Source: Cryptomeria japonica (lineage: Eukaryota > Streptophyta > Pinopsida > Cupressales > Cupressaceae). From it: a stretch of 64,000 bases of DNA. A model generated the notes under the pieces. That model saw only the letters and a program-made list of their open reading frames with translations. It was not told the DNA's origin and made no database searches. Positions 1 to 11,650 of the stretch are shown here, piece by piece. A program made the translations under genes and the position numbers. How positions within the stretch are numbered: position 1 is the first letter of the stretch; each line of letters opens with the position of its first letter. The stretch covers positions 662,044,438 to 662,108,437 of the forward strand of contig NC_081414.1 of NCBI RefSeq assembly GCF_030272615.1, written 5' to 3'.

Positions 1-1063
1 TATTTAAACAATTAACCAAATTGATAAACAAAATTCCTACCTCAACAAGCATTCCTGGAGAAGATTTGACGGAGAGCCCCAACCTGCAGCTCAAGAAATC
101 CTTCTCCTTCCAAAACCCCCAAATTTTCCATCCAAAAATTTTTTCCAAAAATATTTTTCCAAAAAAATCAATCTCCCATTATAATTTTCAAACCTAGGTT
201 AAATGGGAGAAGTTTGACCAAAAATTTTATTTTTGGATTTAAAATTTGTATTTAAAATAAATCACAAAAATCATTCTTTTAAACTATATCAACAAATTAA
301 ACTTGCTTTTCAATTTAAAATTAATTTTCTCAAACAATTGAAATTAACCTTTCTATTTCAAACTGCAACAAGATAAAATTGATTCTATTGCAATTAAATT
401 CAAAACTTTCCTTTCATAAGCATAAACAGTATAAATTCAATATTTAAATTTAACAATTTAATTGAATTTACTACCAACCTGAATTGAGCAATTCAATTAA
501 CGATGAATCATCTAAAAAGGGAGCCTATTTAATTTAGTCCCCAAATAAACTAATGTGTAAACACACATTAAATCAAATTAAAGATTAAGGATTAATTACT
601 CAATTTAACCATACACACAAAACACGCAATCCAAGAAGCCAAACAGACAGACGACCCACATACCCAACCAAAGGGAATACCTACGATGACTAACGACGCT
701 CACTTGAGCATGACTATGGTCAAACGAGGGTCTTACGACCACCTAGTCCAAATTCTAATGACCAAAGAGGTACACTCAAACCTGCAAATTCAGGTGGAGA
801 CGAACCTCACACCCATGCAGCACTGTACCTGAAATCTGCTGCAACCAAGAGTCATACATGCATACATATATAAATATAATGAAAGTGTTAGCCCGAGATT
901 AATAACACAAAATAGGAAAACTAATCAACTTGCATACCAACTGGTGCGAAAACCACATTAACAGATATGCACTAAATCAAAACATCTTACTATAACATTA
1001 TATTATGATAAACTAACCAAGGTCACACCAAGATTAGAAATTGATAAGGGTAGGGGTACTACA
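1..1063. other. AT-rich repeat DNA, possible LTR end
   Basis: No coding region is supported. The stretch is AT-rich with long runs of A and T. It ends at 1063 in GGGGTACTACA, which resembles the terminus of a plant Ty3/Gypsy LTR (TGTAGTACCCC on the minus strand). No partner LTR, primer site or duplication is visible, because the other end lies outside the window. The LTR reading is an inference from the terminal bases only. Confidence 0.25.
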
Positions 1064-1751
1064 AAACCCTAAATACAAGCAAACAATCATGCTAGAAAAA
1101 GTGGCGAAGGAAAATATCTACCCGAGATTAGGGTATTTCCCTACATTGTTGCAAATAATTATGGATAAATTCATCATAGAAGAAATGTACATGATGAAAC
1201 TTACCTACACTATTATAGAGCTTGAACTTTTTGTTTACAATTACAACAATTTAATATTTGACACCCTAGAGAGACCTACGAACAAAATTGGTTTAGCAAC
1301 TAACCCTTTGAATGTTGAACTCCTATATATCGTTCAAAAATCCAAATCATACAAGGAAGTCTCATCATGATGAAAATGGTGAAGGCATGTGAAAACTAAT
1401 AATCCTCTACACATAGTTGTCCACACATCATGATTCTTGACTAAAATAAAGTGAAGAACATTGAAATTCTTTAAAAATACCCCAACATATTTGTATAATC
1501 ACATTACATTGTTTGTGCCTGAAGATATAAATTGATATGGCCTATTAGAATTTGCAAATTTTGTTGAGGACTCTACATAGACATCAGGTTGTGAAACCCT
1601 AGTTGTACTAATAAATTAGGGCATGAGTCATGTGTTATTCATTTTTTGAAACATACTACACCCTTTTGAATGAAAAATTATTTATAGACACTTCTTAGTC
1701 ACTTCTAATAGCTATTGAGTCTTACTGGTCGCGTTAATGGCTTTTTGGACC
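1064..1751. other. noncoding stretch, nothing recognised
   Basis: The only open frame (about 109 codons from a TTG near 1041) has no recognisable domain and overlaps the putative LTR end. I see no repeat structure, tRNA or promoter that I could defend here. Confidence 0.3.
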
Positions 1752-2029
1752 TGTAGACATCAAAAATTAACCTTTTTATTTCATCACTATTTCTTCTTGA
1801 TTAAGTGAATAATTTTTTATGTTTAATTAATTTACTAATTTCCCCTTTCTTCTAACATTAATTAAATAATTCTTTTTATTTGATTAATTATACTTTTTGT
1901 AAATTAAATAAATAATATATATTTAATTAATTTAGCATCTTTTATGTTCTTCCTTTTATAATTAAATAATATTTAATTATTTAATTATCTAATACTTTTT
2001 ATGTAGTTGTATTAAGTATTTAATTAATT
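1752..2029 (+). repeat. LTR-like repeat, 5' piece, interrupted by LINE-a
   Basis: This begins TGTAGACATCAAAAATTAACC and runs into blocks of TTAATTAATT/AAATAATT. The first 140 bp or so closely match 50048-50195, including the words TTTCTTCTTGATTAA and CCCCTTTCT..TAACATTAAT. A third sequence starting TGTAG, with the same kind of AATTAATT-rich body, begins at 21361. The TG start and AT-rich upstream part fit the U3 of a long-terminal repeat. LINE-a was inserted at 2029/2030, and the repeat resumes at 9910. Confidence 0.45.
2017..2029. repeat. target-site duplication, left copy, LINE-a
   Basis: TATTTAATTAATT here is repeated exactly at 9897-9909, at the two ends of the LINE. Thirteen bases is a normal length for L1-type insertion. 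The sequence is low complexity, so a chance match is possible, but the position at both expected ends supports it. Confidence 0.6.
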
Positions 2030-2068
2030 TGCTCCTATGATTATAACCTTAACTTCAATGAAAGGAGA

Positions 2069-4182
2069 TGGCGAGCACAGGAGGCAAAGGCAAAGGTCTA
2101 CATGGCGAGCGTCGCGCAAGCACTTTGGGTGCTTAGGAGTAGATCTAGGCTGGGTGAAATCAGTACCACGATCGACATCTAGGAGGAATAAGCGATCATC
2201 CAAAGGTGCCTTCATGGAGTGATGAGATGGACCAAGTAATTTTGATGGATGCAATCAGGGCAAGAGTCGACAATGGGTGGCAGGCATATGGCAATTCGGG
2301 TCACGGATCGATGCTGGAAGCTAGGAGGCAGTCGACTCCTCCCTCGAATCAATAGGGGAAATATAGGCCATAGTTGGTTTTCAAAAAAGGGTGCTGAATT
2401 GACACTCTTTACCAAGCTGGGAATGGACGACAACCGTTACCCCCTGGAGTACCTAGATTTTCAGGATCCAGAAAGGGTTTTCAATCAAGGAACTGGAAAT
2501 TCAATGGAACTCTTTGGACTCAGACCAGGAATTGATTTGGAGCTCACCGCTCCAAACATCCTATTATCAATTGGCACTCCAATCCACAGGAATGGAAAGC
2601 TAAGGGTTTTCAAAGAGGGAAGAATGGGTGGTTCAGGAAAATGTCGATATTAGAGGCAGATGTGGTGCGTAATTAGAGATTTGACCACTTCAAAGCAGGG
2701 CCTTCAAATGGCCGACATGAGCATAGCACAAATACAAATTTCAATGAATCTTATCCTTATCCAAGTAAGAAGCCATAAATTAGTAAGGATTCTCTAATAC
2801 TTACTTGGTCAATATCTATTGTAGATGAAGTAGTGAAGCAAAACAAATATTTCTTGGAAAAAGGTGAGCTTTTCATTAAGTTTGTGTGTGTGCGTGTGTG
2901 TGGAGGGGGGGGGTTAGATGGTAGAGTCATGAGGTAATCAAAAATTGGTGTAAGGGTCAATGCAGAGAGATCATGTTGATTAAGTCGGTTGCAAATGGTT
3001 TTTATCCGATCACCTTCGCCTCCTTGGAAGATAAACATAAGGCCCTTAATGTTGCCCCTCTTTTCATGGAAGGGGCCTAGATGCATCTCTTTGATTGGAA
3101 ACTAGGATTTAACCCTAGGGAAGAAGTTGTCCCTAAAACCTCAATATGGTTTCATCTATACAACTTTCCATTGAAGTTATAGGGGATGGGATTTTAAGAA
3201 GTGTCGGCAATAAACTTGGCAAGTTCCTCTATCTTGATAAACCTTTAGAAGATCATAATATGGGAATCTATTTCAAGATTTACATGAGTGTAGCAAAGGA
3301 TGCCAAGATCCTAGATTAGAAATTGAACTGACGTCGGACATTGGCAACTGGACCCAAGTGATTGATAGGGAGGATAAGCTTAATTTGTGTCTGCAATGCA
3401 AGTTGCTTTCCCATACCCCAGACAGTTGCCATTTCAAGGTCTCTGTTAGCTCTCTTCACAAATTTGATCAATCCTTTTTCAGCATCGCAAAGAAAAACTT
3501 GCACAAGGATCCACTCTTTGATATGGAGAAAGAACTGATAGATTTAATCTAGCCAGAGAAGGTAATCTGAGAGGCTGAGAATTTGGAGGCGGAGGATGGA
3601 GGCCCAAAGATACCTGGTATCGATTCTCCTAAAGACAATGAGGGTACCCATAACATTGAGGTGCCCATTGCACAAATAGTAGGTGAAGGGGAATCTGTCG
3701 TGGAGAAGGCAGAAGTTGTTCATGAGGTGACTGGATCCCCCCAGGTTGATTTGGATGAACTAGAGTTCCCTTGCTTATCAAAAATACCATTACCAAATAA
3801 GGATGTACATATTGAGGAGATGATAGTTCAGCCCATCGAGAGAAAATTGGACTGTAGAGACTTAGTGAATGTTGTTTTGAGGGAAGTGGAGAGGAAGGAC
3901 CCTGGTGATCCTTTAGCAAATGTGAAAGTTGAAGGTGAGCTTAACTCATTAGTAGACATGGATGATAGCTTTGAAGAGTTTTAGGCTGGAATATTGGAGG
4001 AGAGGGGTTTAGAGAAAATATAGTCCTCTTTGAAAACTCCCAAATTCAAATCAAACAAGTAGAGGGGCCGCTTGTCCAACAAATCCAAATTTTCAATGGT
4101 TGGATGTGCAAAAGGATAGACTAAAAATTTTCAAACAATTATTAGAAACAGGAAGGAGCTACCTCTTCCCGAGGAGTCATGA
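2069..4182 (+). pseudogene. LINE-a ORF1: RNA-binding Gag-like protein (decayed)
   Basis: The likely start is ATG 2069 (MASTGGKGKG), followed by a Gly/Asn/Trp-rich basic stretch. Around 3040-3300 the translation shows a DUF4283-type region (WKLGFNPREEVVPKTSIWF). A CCHC zinc knuckle follows at about 3388 (CLQCKLLSHTPDSC, spacing CX2CX4HX4C intact). An acidic C-terminal part runs to a TGA at 4180-4182, which overlaps the ORF2 start as ATGA. ORF1 proteins of plant L1 elements bind the element RNA. Several frameshifts and stops are present, and a GT/G-run at 2882-2916 interrupts the frame. Confidence 0.65.
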
Positions 4183-7100
4183 GGATCCTAAGTCAAAATG
4201 CTAGGGGCTTAAATGCCCCTAGAAAATGGCACCTTTTCAAGTGCCAAATTGAATCTAGTAAAGTAGATTTAATGATGTTACAGGAAACCAAATGGAGTAA
4301 GGTGGAGTAGGATAGTAAGATGAAGTTTTGGAGGTAGTGGGAGGGTATTTTGTAGAATCTATGGGGGCTTCAGGTGGAATTAGGGTTCTTTGGAATCCTA
4401 CAAAGGATCAATGCTCTATTGTGGAGGCCCACAATAACTGGATGATGGTAGCTTTTCAAGCATTTCAGGATAATCAGTGTTGGAAGGTGATCACTATGTA
4501 CAGACCCATTACTATGCCCGCTAAGAGGGATCTATGGTAAAAATTATTCAGGCAAAATCAGCTCTAACAAGGATGAGAAGATTATTATTAAGGAGATTTT
4601 TATGCGGCCCTTAATTTTTCAGAGAAAATGGATGGCTCTATGGTGAAGAATTGAATCCAATAAGATTTCTAGGAATTTGTGGATTCTAATCATCTAAGGG
4701 AAATAGTCGCAAGTAATGGAAAATATTCCTGGACCAACAGAAGGAAAGATTTCACTTGCATTGCAGAAAAGTTATATTTTGCCTCTTTGGTGACTAGTCT
4801 ATGATTCCAGGCTTGGTGGAGTCTTCAATTCTTCCTTTTAGTGGATCGGGTCTTTTCCCAATCCAATTGGTCTTTCCTTTGGATCCATACTCTGGTGGAT
4901 CCCCTTTCAAGTTTGAAAGTATGTGGATCAGGGAACCATCCCTCTTGGATTCCTTGACTCAGTGGTGGAAGGAATGTAGAATTGAAAATCATTCCAAGAT
5001 GTTTATTTTCCATAAGAAACTCTCATATATTAAAGCCAAACTCAAGGAATGGAACGGGGTACATTTCAAGAATATTTTCACATAAAGCCAAAGGATTAAA
5101 AATAAATTGAGGGATCTGAATTATGTTGTCATAGCTCATGGTATGAGAGATGAAGAGATCATATTGGAGAAAAATCTCAAAGTGGAACAAGAAGAAATCT
5201 TGCCCAGGGAAGAACAATTTTGGAGACCAAAGTCGTGAGAGTAATGGCTCAACTAAGGGGAAAAGAACACAAAATTCTTCCACGACTCTGCAATTACAAA
5301 TAGAAATAGAAATAAAATATTGGAACTGATCAAAGAAGATGCGACTATGATCTACTCTAAAGATGAGATCAATCGAGATGCGGTTGGATATTTTCAAAAC
5401 CTCATGAATCGGGATAACCAGAGTATAAATTAGAGAGCTATTAGGAATGATTTTCTCAATTAGATTCCCAGCATCATTTTAGATGAAGAGAATAGGGAGA
5501 TATCTAAGCCTATCACTTTGGAGGAAATCAGAAAGGCTACATTCCAATTAGCCCCTAACAAGGCCCTTGGGCCAGATGGATTTCCGACTTGTTTCTATCA
5601 AACATTTTAGGAGATCATCAAAGATGATCTGCTCAAGGTTGCAGAGGAATCCCAAAAAAAAGCAACAATTTTGGGATCCATCAACCATACCTTCTTATCC
5701 CTCATTCCCAAGAAGAAAGAAGCTACAAGTATGGATGATTTTTGACTGATTGCTTTATGTAATACTTACTATAAGATAATCACCAAAGTAATGGCAAATA
5801 GATTAAAGAAGGTGTTGGATAAGATCATTTAAGAAGAACATAGTGGTATTGCCCCAGGTAGGTCTATCATAGAGGGAATCATTGTTGCTCATGAAGCAAT
5901 TCATGCAACCAGGAAGCTCAGGAATCCTAGCATGATCATCAAATTGGATATTCTAAAAGCATATGATCTGGTAGATAGAAACTTTTTTCTAGATGTCTTA
6001 TCTATATTTGGATTCGGTCACCCTTGGATTGAATGGGTTAGAGGATATTTTGAGTCTTCGAAGTTCTCCATCTTTATCAATGGAATGGCCAATGGATATT
6101 TTAACACTAGTAGGGGTTCAAGGCAGGGGGGCCCATTATCTCCCTACCTTTTTATCATAATGGTCGAAGCGTTGGGTAGAAGCATCACAATGCTAGGATA
6201 GAGGGATAGTGGAAGGGTATTGAGATCACCCCTAGCATTGGGCCAATCACACATTAGCAGTTTGCTGATGATACCATCCTTTTTGGAGAAGCGTCTAGGG
6301 GTAAAGCCAGAAGTATTAAATCCAAATTAGATAATTATAGTAAAGCATCTAGGAAAACTATTAATTGGCGTAAATCTGAAGTCTTTTTTCTCAATGTTTA
6401 GTCGGGTCTATAATTAGACATTGCTAGAATCTTGGGCTTAAAAGTGGCAAAATTTCTTGGGAAATTCTTAGGTCTTCCTTTGTTTGGAGGCATCATCAAA
6501 AAGTGCTATTGGGACAGATTGATTGAAAATTACAAAAAGAAAATGGAGCTTTGGAAAGGAAAATGGCTAACTTCTATGGGCAGATTGCTCATGGTCAAGG
6601 CTATCTTATCAGCTATTCTAATCCACTCCATGGCTTGCTTGAAACTGCCTACATCAGTGGAAGACAATCAATCAAATTCTGAGAAGATTATTTTGGACCG
6701 GTTCCCATGATGATCAGAAACAACCCCTTCTTGCTTGGAAAAAGGTTTGCAAACCATAGAGTGTTGGAGGTGTTGGGATTCAGCAACTCAAAATCATGAA
6801 TTTGGCTCTTGGAGCTAAGCTTTCCTGGATGATGACCAAATCAAATTTGAAGTGGGCGTGAATTTCAAGAATAAAGTATCTAGACTCTAATGACCCCATC
6901 AACATTCTAAGAATTAGAAACCCTCCAAAAGGCTCCGCCATTTGGAACTGCATATGTGGAAGCAGGGACATAGTGTCAAAGTACATCACTTGGGAAGTTC
7001 ACAATGGCCAATCAACATCCTTTTGGGATGACTCATGGGATGGACACAAAAAATTAGGGGTGGATCAAAGCTTGAGGGAGATCAAAGCAGCAACTTCTGG

Positions 7101-8384
7101 GGTTTGGGGGACTAAGGTATGTAATTTCAAAGAAGTAGTCAAGATTGATGGAATTGAAAAATGGTGTTGGAAATCCTTGGATGTCATTCACACCCCCTAA
7201 AATCAAAAAGACTCTCTAGCCAACATCCTCAAAGATAGATCCATTCTAGTCTCTCTGGATAATGATAGAATCAGGTGGTGTGCTTCAAAGGATGGGGAAT
7301 ACAAGGTGAAACTTGGATATAGGCTTAAAGAAGAAACTTTGGAGGATGGTCAATTGCTAATCAAACTCCTTTGGGGCAAATATGTCCTACCCAAAGTCAA
7401 TGTATTCTCCTTGCTAGCCATCTAGGGAAGAATTTTGACTCAGGATAAACTTGCCAAAATTGGGATTTGTGGACCCAGCAAATGCCTGATGTGCAAGAAA
7501 AATGTGGAATTTGTAGATCTCCTCCTTTGGGCCTATCCATATGCTCAATTCTGTTGGAAATTCTTACTAGGAAAACTAGACCTTCAACATGTGGAGCCTC
7601 AGAGCATAAAAGAGTGTTTTATTTATTGGCCAACATCGATGCCTAAAGGAATGTTCAGTAGTATCTGGTCGGTTCTCCCTTCCACATTGATATGGGAACT
7701 CTAGAAGGAGAGGAACAAAAGGGTCTTCAGGGACCAGGTCATGCCTAGGGAAATTCTTGTGTCAAAAATGGAAGCAGAATTTGTGGAGTTGGTAAATGAA
7801 GTGGCCAAAAGATGTATAATAATTTCTAATGTCTTTACAAATCGAGACAATGAGTTGACGAAGAAATTCTCACACTTTATGGCTCCTATAGGCTATGATT
7901 TGGCTCAATCAGATGTTTCAGATAAGCATAGATCTATATGTTGGCAAGATTTAGAGAAGGGATGAATTACGATAAACTTTGACGGAGCTTCCTTGGGTAA
8001 TCCAGGACATGCAAGTGTTGCCTGTATAGCTAGAGATGACCAAGGTCTCATCATCAGAAAATTGGCTGAATACATTGGGAAGACCACAAACAACATAGCA
8101 AAATTCAGTGCAGCCTTGAAAGGGGTTGAGCTTGGTAGGAGACTAGGGGCTAGAAAAATCTACCTAGAAGGTGATTCTCTTTTGACAATCAATGCAGTCA
8201 GCAAGAAATGGGTGGTGAGTTGGCAGCTTGAGAGATGGCTTACTCCAATCATGAAAGCATTGAAAATCTTTGAAGAATTTAAAATATGTCATATTTATTG
8301 AGAGGGTAATGGGTTGGCAGATGACCTGGCCAAGCGGGTGGTGGAGCATAAAACTATCATCGATTCTCTTCATTTTGAACAATG
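4179..8384 (+). pseudogene. LINE-a ORF2: endonuclease, reverse transcriptase, RNase H (decayed)
   Basis: ATG 4179 opens an apurinic-type endonuclease N-terminus (MRILSQNARGLNAP, then LMMLQETKW). The reverse transcriptase spans about 5500-6700, with NKALGPDGFP, IKLDILKAYD, SRGSRQGGPLSPYLF and the catalytic FADD near 6258. A zinc-binding zf-RVT-like segment covers about 7260-7700 (CLMCKKNVE). RNase H begins near 7967 (INFDGASLGNPG, EGDS, LADDLAK). One RNase H acidic residue is changed: the usual AEF motif reads AKF. Many TAG/TGA codons and frameshifts show inactivity. In life this protein would nick target DNA and copy the element RNA. Confidence 0.85.
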
Positions 8385-8813
8385 ATTTGGATCTGACAAT
8401 AGTCGGATTTGGAAAAGATCATGGGAATGGGAGGTACTTCGATGGGACAATTTCCAACGAGGTTGGCATGTGTGAATGTGACAAGGGAGGACACAATGTA
8501 CAAGTGTCATGTCCAAACCTTTAACCAAGTGACGAATTAATTACTTCAAAAAATTAACAAAATGCTTGGTTTGTATTGGGATCAGTATGACTGTTAGATG
8601 GCGACGACTTAAGCCTCCATGTCATAAGAAAAGAATTATGGCAATAAAGGCCTCTCCTAGGATTTAATTCAAGTACAGGTTGGGGGATGATCTCATTATA
8701 TGATAGGCAATCACTCTGATTCACAGCCTTTTTTACAGGTGGGAGTTATATATTTGGCAAGTATGGAGGCAATATCATTTTCCTAACTTTTGAGTAATTT
8801 GGAAGCCATAGCC

Positions 8814-9431
8814 ATGGATACCCTCGTTCTTCTGGAATCAACTAAGCAACAAATGGCCTTTCTTGGGGAGATTATGGAGAAGCATCTCTTAATGGGTCTA
8901 GAATAAAAACACCCTCTGATTTTGCATGCGGTTAGGAAGGTTTTGGGCTCGGAGTTTTTAAGGGTGACTCATAAGTACAGGGTGAACACGAGCATTCCAA
9001 CTATGTTTCTGGCAACATGCATTCAGTTGGGAGTTTGCAAACCCAGAACGAAGAAGGTTTGCCAAATGATCTTCCAAAATTCCTTTCTGGGGGAAATTGA
9101 TGCGGTCTTGGACAACATTGACTACCAGAATCACATTCCATTCACCCATCAATATTACTTGGATCAAGATGTTGGGAGGGAGGTGAGGAAGTTTTGCATT
9201 GTTCTAACTATGGAGTGGGAGAAATACAATCAAGGCCATGCAGATAGGAATACAAATTTGGATTTCATATTGTTTGTAACGGATAGTCTAGCAGGGTCGG
9301 AAGGGTATGATTTGGGGAAGTATGTGAGGGAGGAAGGCCTACAAGGCAAGAAAGATATCGAGGTGGACAAAAATGGTGTAGTTGTAAAGGGAATGTTTGG
9401 GGGCTTAGAAGAGGGGAATTGTGGATTCTGA
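8814..9431 (+). pseudogene. LINE-a ORF3: conserved protein of unknown function
   Basis: ATG 8814 (in GCCATGG) gives MDTLVLLESTKQQMAFLG and continues for 205 codons with a single internal stop (TAA 8904-8906). Key residues include LHAVRKVLGSEFLRVTH, YRVNTSIPTMFLAT, an IF..SFLGEID segment and NTNLDF, ending at TGA 9429-9431. I recognise no family. The same protein lies downstream of RNase H in LINE-b (11087-11650) and LINE-c (51173-50563), with the start methionine at the same distance from the first shared motif. About 430 bp separate it from the end of ORF2, so it would need its own translation start or internal initiation. It could also be a captured host gene. Confidence 0.6.
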
Positions 9432-9896
9432 ATGACATGAGGCTAGTGGAGAAAATGGCAGCTAGGGAGGCTCATGTGGACTGAGGGAGAGACTTCCCAA
9501 TTGTAGCACAAGACCTTGCTTCTCAAAGGGTATATGAAAGTATCACAAGCCCCTCGGAAAAGCGAGTGATGGTGTTTCACTACTCAGGGTTTTTTTGTTT
9601 CTTTGTCAATATCATGGGTTTTTATATATTTTATGTTCATAGTGTAGTCGATATAATAGTAGTATGATGTTGTTGGGATGAATGTCTCTGCGCTCAGATT
9701 TTGTACCCCTAGCCAGAGCAGGCTTTCAAGATATAGGTGCCAATTATTGGCTTTTTTTGTTTACTCTATTTTGGTGCTGGAGCTAACCCAACCTTTTTTA
9801 TGGAGGAAATGATATATAGACACCTCTGGCAAATGTAAAAATCTCTTTTATCAATATAGGTGTTGGCCTATCCAACTATTTACTTACTAAAAAAAC
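9432..9896 (+). other. LINE-a 3' untranslated region
   Basis: This is noncoding sequence between ORF3 and the right duplication. It contains TTTTATCAATATAGG near 9848 and ends in TACTAAAAAAAC. LINE-c has a comparable 3' end (TTTTATTGATAAAATAA on its sense strand). Short A-rich tails rather than long poly(A) are usual for plant LINEs. Confidence 0.45.
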
Positions 9897-9909
9897 TATT
9901 TAATTAATT
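9897..9909. repeat. target-site duplication, right copy, LINE-a
   Basis: This is an exact repeat of 2017-2029 and defines the 3' boundary of LINE-a. Confidence 0.6.
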
Positions 9910-10368
9910 CAATTATTTCCATCTACTTTTCCACATTTATTCAATATAATTACTAATTGCCATTTTCTTCTAGATAATTAAATAAATTAATTATTTTATT
10001 AATAATTTACATATACATTAATTAAAAAAATTTATCCTCAAATCTTTTCTCAAATTCGAAAATGGAAACAAATATCTTTATTTGTTTTATTAATTTTTGA
10101 AATTAATTACTTTGGCAACTTTTCTTTTCTTAATTTCAAAAATAGAAAATAAGTTGTGCACATCTAAAAATCAAAAACTTTCAATTTTTCTTCTTCGATG
10201 AAAATTGCTATTTTTCAATATCTCTTATCTTCATCTCCTCTTATATGATCTTGGGCACTCATCCTTTGGGGATGAATTAAATTCTAGCCATTAATCAATC
10301 ATAAATCCTCTATTTAAATCCCTCTTTTCTCATTTTCGCTAAGCTTTGAATAAACTTTGTGCATGCAT
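9910..10368 (+). repeat. LTR-like repeat, middle piece with TATA-like box
   Basis: This continues the AATTAATT-rich repeat that LINE-a interrupted at 2029. It runs through A/T-rich sequence to CTCTATTTAAATCC (about 10308-10321), a TATA-like box in the position expected before an LTR transcription start. LINE-b then interrupts it at 10387/10388. No protein is encoded. The assignment as U3/R of an LTR is inferred from layout. Confidence 0.4.
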
Positions 10369-10387
10369 GATAAATATCTAAGAGCAT
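10369..10387. repeat. target-site duplication, left copy, LINE-b
   Basis: GATAAATATCTAAGAGCAT is matched at 12010-12032, where the internal AT dinucleotides have expanded (GATAAATATATATATAAGAGCAT minus the extra ATs). The shared outer bases flank the truncated LINE. Confidence 0.55.
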
Positions 10388-11024
10388 TTGGTCTGTTAAT
10401 GGGCCTTCTTAGGTTAATTAATGGGCCTTCTCGAGTTAATATTGAGGGGAAAACTGATATAAAGGATCAATGGGAGTTCCCAAATCCATGTTGGACAAAA
10501 GTGGATTTCGATGGAGCGTCTAAGGGTAATCCTGGTCTATCAGGGGTAGGGTTTATTGCTTGAGACTCATTGGAGAACCTTCCAAGGTTATTGGTGTGAA
10601 CAAATAAGTGATGGAACCAATAATGATGCAGAAGCACAAGCTACTTGGGAAGCCATTCAAATGGCAAAAAAAACTAGGCTTCAATTGCATCCATTTGGAG
10701 CAAGACTTGTTAATGGTGATTAATTGTATTGCCAAAGCAGAAACAAGTGCCTGGAGTGTAAATAAATTCATAAAATTATTTTCCTCTTCCCTCTCTTCTT
10801 TTGAGGATTTCAAAATCTCGCATGTGAGAAAGAGTGGCAACCAACTAGCTAACATGTTGTCGAACACTACCATGTCATCATTAAAATTTAATTTCCTCGA
10901 GTTATTTGGGGGATATGCAATCGAGAGCTGGAATTGTATTTTCATAGTGGATAATGCCATCATTAAATGGCATGATGAGTGGATAGAGTTGTTTAAAATG
11001 CCTTGGTTCATACCTCTTGTGTGA
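10388..11024 (+). pseudogene. LINE-b ORF2 C-terminus: RNase H domain (decayed)
   Basis: WTKVDFDGASKGNPG (about 10490-10535) is the N-terminal strand of a plant-LINE RNase H. The next part, NNDAEAQATWEAIQMAKK near 10620-10670, is in another frame and carries the catalytic Glu. The C-terminal NQLANML near 10840 has lost the last Asp of the usual ADxLA motif. At least one stop (10561-10563) and frameshifts break it. This domain would remove RNA from the RNA/DNA hybrid. Confidence 0.65.
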
Positions 11025-11086
11025 ATAAATATCTCATTTCATTGTTGTGAGTTGATGTACTGAGTTGAGGATGGGAGACAGGTGCC

Positions 11087-11650
11087 ATGGAGGTGAATTT
11101 TACACTGGTCACACTAAGACAACAACAATGCTTTCGTGGTAAAATCACACAGAAGCATCTTCACAACATCTTTAAGATTAATGAACCCCTATTTTGGTAT
11201 ATTGTAGAATTGATCCTGGGTGGGAAATTTTTGAAGTCAAAACACTGTTATCGTTCCAACATAGACATCGCTTCAACCTTTATGGCCTAAGGATTGAAAT
11301 TGGAATCCAAGGAGGAAATGTTGAGGGCTATGAAAGAATGTGTGAAGCCGGAATGGTGTGGCGGAATGACTATAATTTTGGAAATGGCTAGGCCTAGTAT
11401 GGGTCTTTGGGATCATCATGGACATTGGCACCAATTCATTCATGTGAAGACACCAATGCATTTTTTTCTCATTTGCACTGTGCTTGGCAACTGAGATGAT
11501 CATTGGGTTGAAGACTAAATGGGTTGGGAGTTGTTGAAGGATTTATTGAATGCTCAGGAGCTAGAACGTAAGACACTACAACTGGAACAAGACAATGTGT
11601 AGGAAAAAAGAGTAAGGTCGGGCCAGAGGACCAGGGACCTAGTGGCTTGA
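11087..11650 (+). pseudogene. LINE-b ORF3: conserved protein of unknown function (decayed)
   Basis: ATG 11087, again in GCCATGG context, gives MEVNFTLVTLRQQQCFRG. This aligns without gaps to the start of ORF3 in LINE-a and LINE-c. Further shared residues are VELILGGKFLKSKH, CYRSNIDIASTFMA and a downstream K/E-rich part. The frame holds to TGA 11648-11650 (187 codons) with four internal stops (11288, 11492, 11516, 11600). It lies only about 60 bp after the RNase H frame ends. Function is unknown. The kept frame despite low identity argues that the family encodes a real protein. Confidence 0.5.

Larger units (their letters stand above)
2030..9896 (+). mobile_element. LINE-a: L1-like non-LTR retrotransposon with three ORFs
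   Basis: This 7.9-kb element has, in order: ORF1 (DUF4283-like region and zinc knuckle), ORF2 (endonuclease, reverse transcriptase, zinc-binding zf-RVT-like region, RNase H), a third ORF of about 205 codons, and a 3' UTR ending in a short A-rich tail. Exact 13-bp duplications flank it. It appears complete at the 5' end because sequence upstream of ORF1 is present. All ORFs carry stops and frameshifts, so this copy is dead. It is related to LINE-b (10388-12009) and LINE-c (50195-57170). Confidence 0.85.

Noticed and set aside
1041-1370. 109-codon plus-strand ORF
   Set aside because: It begins at TTG, overlaps a putative LTR end and has no recognisable feature.
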